NCBI RefSeq assembly: GCF_937863155.1
Contig: NZ_CALMFB010000024.1
Coordinates: forward strand, 62,001 to 126,000
Length of the DNA stretch: 64,000 nt
Source: an uncultured Brevundimonas sp.
GTDB taxonomy: Bacteria; Pseudomonadota; Alphaproteobacteria; Caulobacterales; Caulobacteraceae
Reading direction: 5' to 3'
Shown here: positions 62,837 to 64,000 of the stretch, in pieces
Numbering within the stretch: position 1 is the stretch's first letter
Layout: each line of letters begins with the position of its first letter
Position numbers and translations under genes: made by a program
Notes under the pieces: generated by a model
What the model was told of the DNA's origin: nothing
The model's input: only the letters and a program-made list of their open reading frames with translations
The model's database searches: none

Positions 62837-63396
62837 GCCGGCTTCACAGGTCCCCGCTCGATCCGCCACAGCTCGATCACCGACACCAGTTGTCGCGCCC
62901 GCCACATGCCCACCAGATAGACCAGCGCCCCGACCGTCAGGGCGCCGACCAGGATCATGGTCCCGGTCCTCTGTTCGGTGGCCAGGCGGATCAGCGCCTG
63001 GGGCATCAGCTGCGCCATGCCCAGCACCAGGGTCACCGGCACCGAGACGTAAAGCAGGGCGATGAACTGGAACATCTGTTCCTGCCGCTTCAGGTTCAGC
63101 AGGGCCAGGTCGCGCACCGCCTCGACCAGATCGGGCCGCGCGTCCATCAGGTCGAAGGCGTCCTGGGTCGAGCCGTTGCGGCGCAGGCCGGTGACGAAGT
63201 CATTGCCGAAATAGGTCCAGGCGCCGGGCGTACCGAACCAGCTGGCGGGCGCGCCGACCAGGCTGAAGCGCTTTTTCAGCGCCCACCACAGATCCCAGAC
63301 CGGATGCGGCGCCTGGCCTTCACGCCAGATGGGCGTCAGTCGGCGGCGTCGTTTGACCGGCGCTGCAACCGGGCCGCCAGGCTCGACGTGTCCCAT
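62800..63396 (-). CDS. Hypothetical two-span membrane protein
   Basis: The 198-residue protein has a basic N-terminus (residues 1-45) and conserved-looking aromatic motifs (PVWDLWWALKKRFSLVG, SWFGTPGAWTYFGNDF). Two spans lie near 109-129 and 146-166. No family is recognised. The ATG at 63396 has a GGGG box about 7 bases upstream and overlaps the end of the MmsB-like gene by 61 bases. Its own end overlaps hemB on the other strand by 37 bases. Confidence 0.72.
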   Translation of the reverse strand: MGHVEPGGPVAAPVKRRRRLTPIWREGQAPHPVWDLWWALKKRFSLVGAPASWFGTPGAWTYFGNDFVTGLRRNGSTQDAFDLMDARPDLVEAVRDLALLNLKRQEQMFQFIALLYVSVPVTLVLGMAQLMPQALIRLATEQRTGTMILVGALTVGALVYLVGMWRARQLVSVIELWRIERGPVKPAQPSRRAASGAK

Positions 63397-64000
63397 CGCG
63401 ATCCCCCCATGGACTGCACTTCGGAATAGAATTGATCGACCAGGGCGGTCATGGCCAGGTGCGAACCGTTGGCCCGCGCCTCGTCCAGCACCAGGCCCAA
63501 ATCCTTGCGCATCCAGTCGACGGCGAAGCCGAAGTCGAACCGACCGTCGGCCATGGTGGCCCAGCGGTTGTCCATCTGCCAGCTTTGCGCCGCGCCCTTG
63601 GACACGGCCTGATAGACGGCGTCGGCGTCCAGCCCGGCCTTTTCGGCGAAATGCACCGCCTCGGCCAGGCCCTGCACCACCCCGGCGATGCAGATCTGAT
63701 TGACCATCTTGGTCAGCTGGCCCGCCCCGGCCGGTCCCATGTGCTGGACCGCCTTGGCATAGGCGCGCAGTACCGGCTGGACCCTGCCTAGGGCGTCCGC
63801 ATCGCCCCCGGCCATGACCGACAGCGTGCCGTTCTCGGCCCCCGCCTGTCCGCCCGACACCGGGGCGTCGATGAAGGCACGGCCCGACGCCGCCGCCAGA
63901 TCGGCCATCTCGCGCGCCACGCGAGCCGAGGTGGTGGTGTGGTCCACGATCACCGCGCCGGGCGCCAGATGCAGCAGGGCCTCGGTCACCACCTGGCGCA
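63336..64000 (-). CDS. 3-hydroxyisobutyrate dehydrogenase-like protein, C-terminal part
   Basis: The frame is open to the right edge, so the N-terminal NAD-binding motif lies outside. The visible 221 residues match the beta-hydroxyacid dehydrogenase family: IDAPVSGGQAGAENGTLSVM (substrate binding), MGPAGAGQLTKMVNQICIAG with the catalytic Lys, and KDLGLVLDEA. With the nearby hydrolase and acyl-CoA dehydrogenase, MmsB (valine catabolism) is the best guess; tartronate semialdehyde reductase is the alternative. Confidence 0.85.
   Translation of the reverse strand, partial: RQVVTEALLHLAPGAVIVDHTTTSARVAREMADLAAASGRAFIDAPVSGGQAGAENGTLSVMAGGDADALGRVQPVLRAYAKAVQHMGPAGAGQLTKMVNQICIAGVVQGLAEAVHFAEKAGLDADAVYQAVSKGAAQSWQMDNRWATMADGRFDFGFAVDWMRKDLGLVLDEARANGSHLAMTALVDQFYSEVQSMGGSRWDTSSLAARLQRRSNDAAD

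Overview
The window is a dense, high-GC chromosomal segment from an alphaproteobacterium of the Caulobacterales, most likely Brevundimonas or a close relative. The evidence is the set of Caulobacter-type genes (popZ beside valS and a TolC-like gene, divK-pleD, an HPt protein resembling ShpA, DUF2336 proteins), the strong GC bias at third codon positions, and GTP-type PEP carboxykinase. I see no prophage, transposase, CRISPR array or defence island. Almost everything is core genome, and no gap between genes exceeds 300 bases.

Layout. 1-9.2 kb: the start of a TRAM-domain RNA methyltransferase, a glycine-zipper protein, tlyA-valS, popZ, a TolC-like outer-membrane factor, a Pcm-like protein, tRNA-Cys, a TrmH-type methyltransferase and tRNA-Asn. 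9.2-18.7 kb: rpmG, the pleD-divK cell-cycle/c-di-GMP pair, dinB, a polysaccharide deacetylase, RidA plus a FemAB-like protein, a DacF-type D,D-carboxypeptidase with SPOR domain, and a phasin. 18.8-25.1 kb: a dihaem lipoprotein, clpS-clpA, and pepA-holC followed by two I78-type inhibitor lipoproteins. 25.3-33.2 kb: an envelope-biogenesis run lptF-lptG-lptD-surA-pdxA-rsmA. 33.2-38.5 kb (minus strand): fabG-acpP-fabF-mltG-yicC-gmk. 38.5-44.5 kb: an RND pump with its adaptor, a beta-barrel protein and a class II aldolase-like protein. 44.7-51.2 kb: two DUF2336 proteins around NAD kinase and an HPt protein, a lytic transglycosylase-like protein, a TonB-like protein and an FAD oxidoreductase. 51.2-58.5 kb: pckA, a DUF938 methyltransferase, an RluF-like pseudouridine synthase, aminopeptidase P, prmA and a histone H1-like Lys/Ala/Pro protein. 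58.6-64 kb: an exported methyltransferase-like lipoprotein, then valine-catabolism genes (3-hydroxyisobutyryl-CoA hydrolase, acyl-CoA dehydrogenase, MmsB-like dehydrogenase) interrupted by hemB and a small membrane protein.

Functional themes. Many genes serve the envelope (LPS export, outer-membrane chaperone, peptidoglycan trimming, RND efflux) and RNA modification (TlyA, TrmH-type, RsmA, RluF-like, TRAM methyltransferase). PopZ, DivK, PleD and the ShpA-like HPt belong to polarity and cell-cycle control. The most open points are the DUF2336/HPt neighbourhood, the tandem I78 lipoproteins (one without a normal start codon), two proteins with methyltransferase folds but degraded SAM motifs, the H1-like protein, and several palindromic or repeated intergenic elements.
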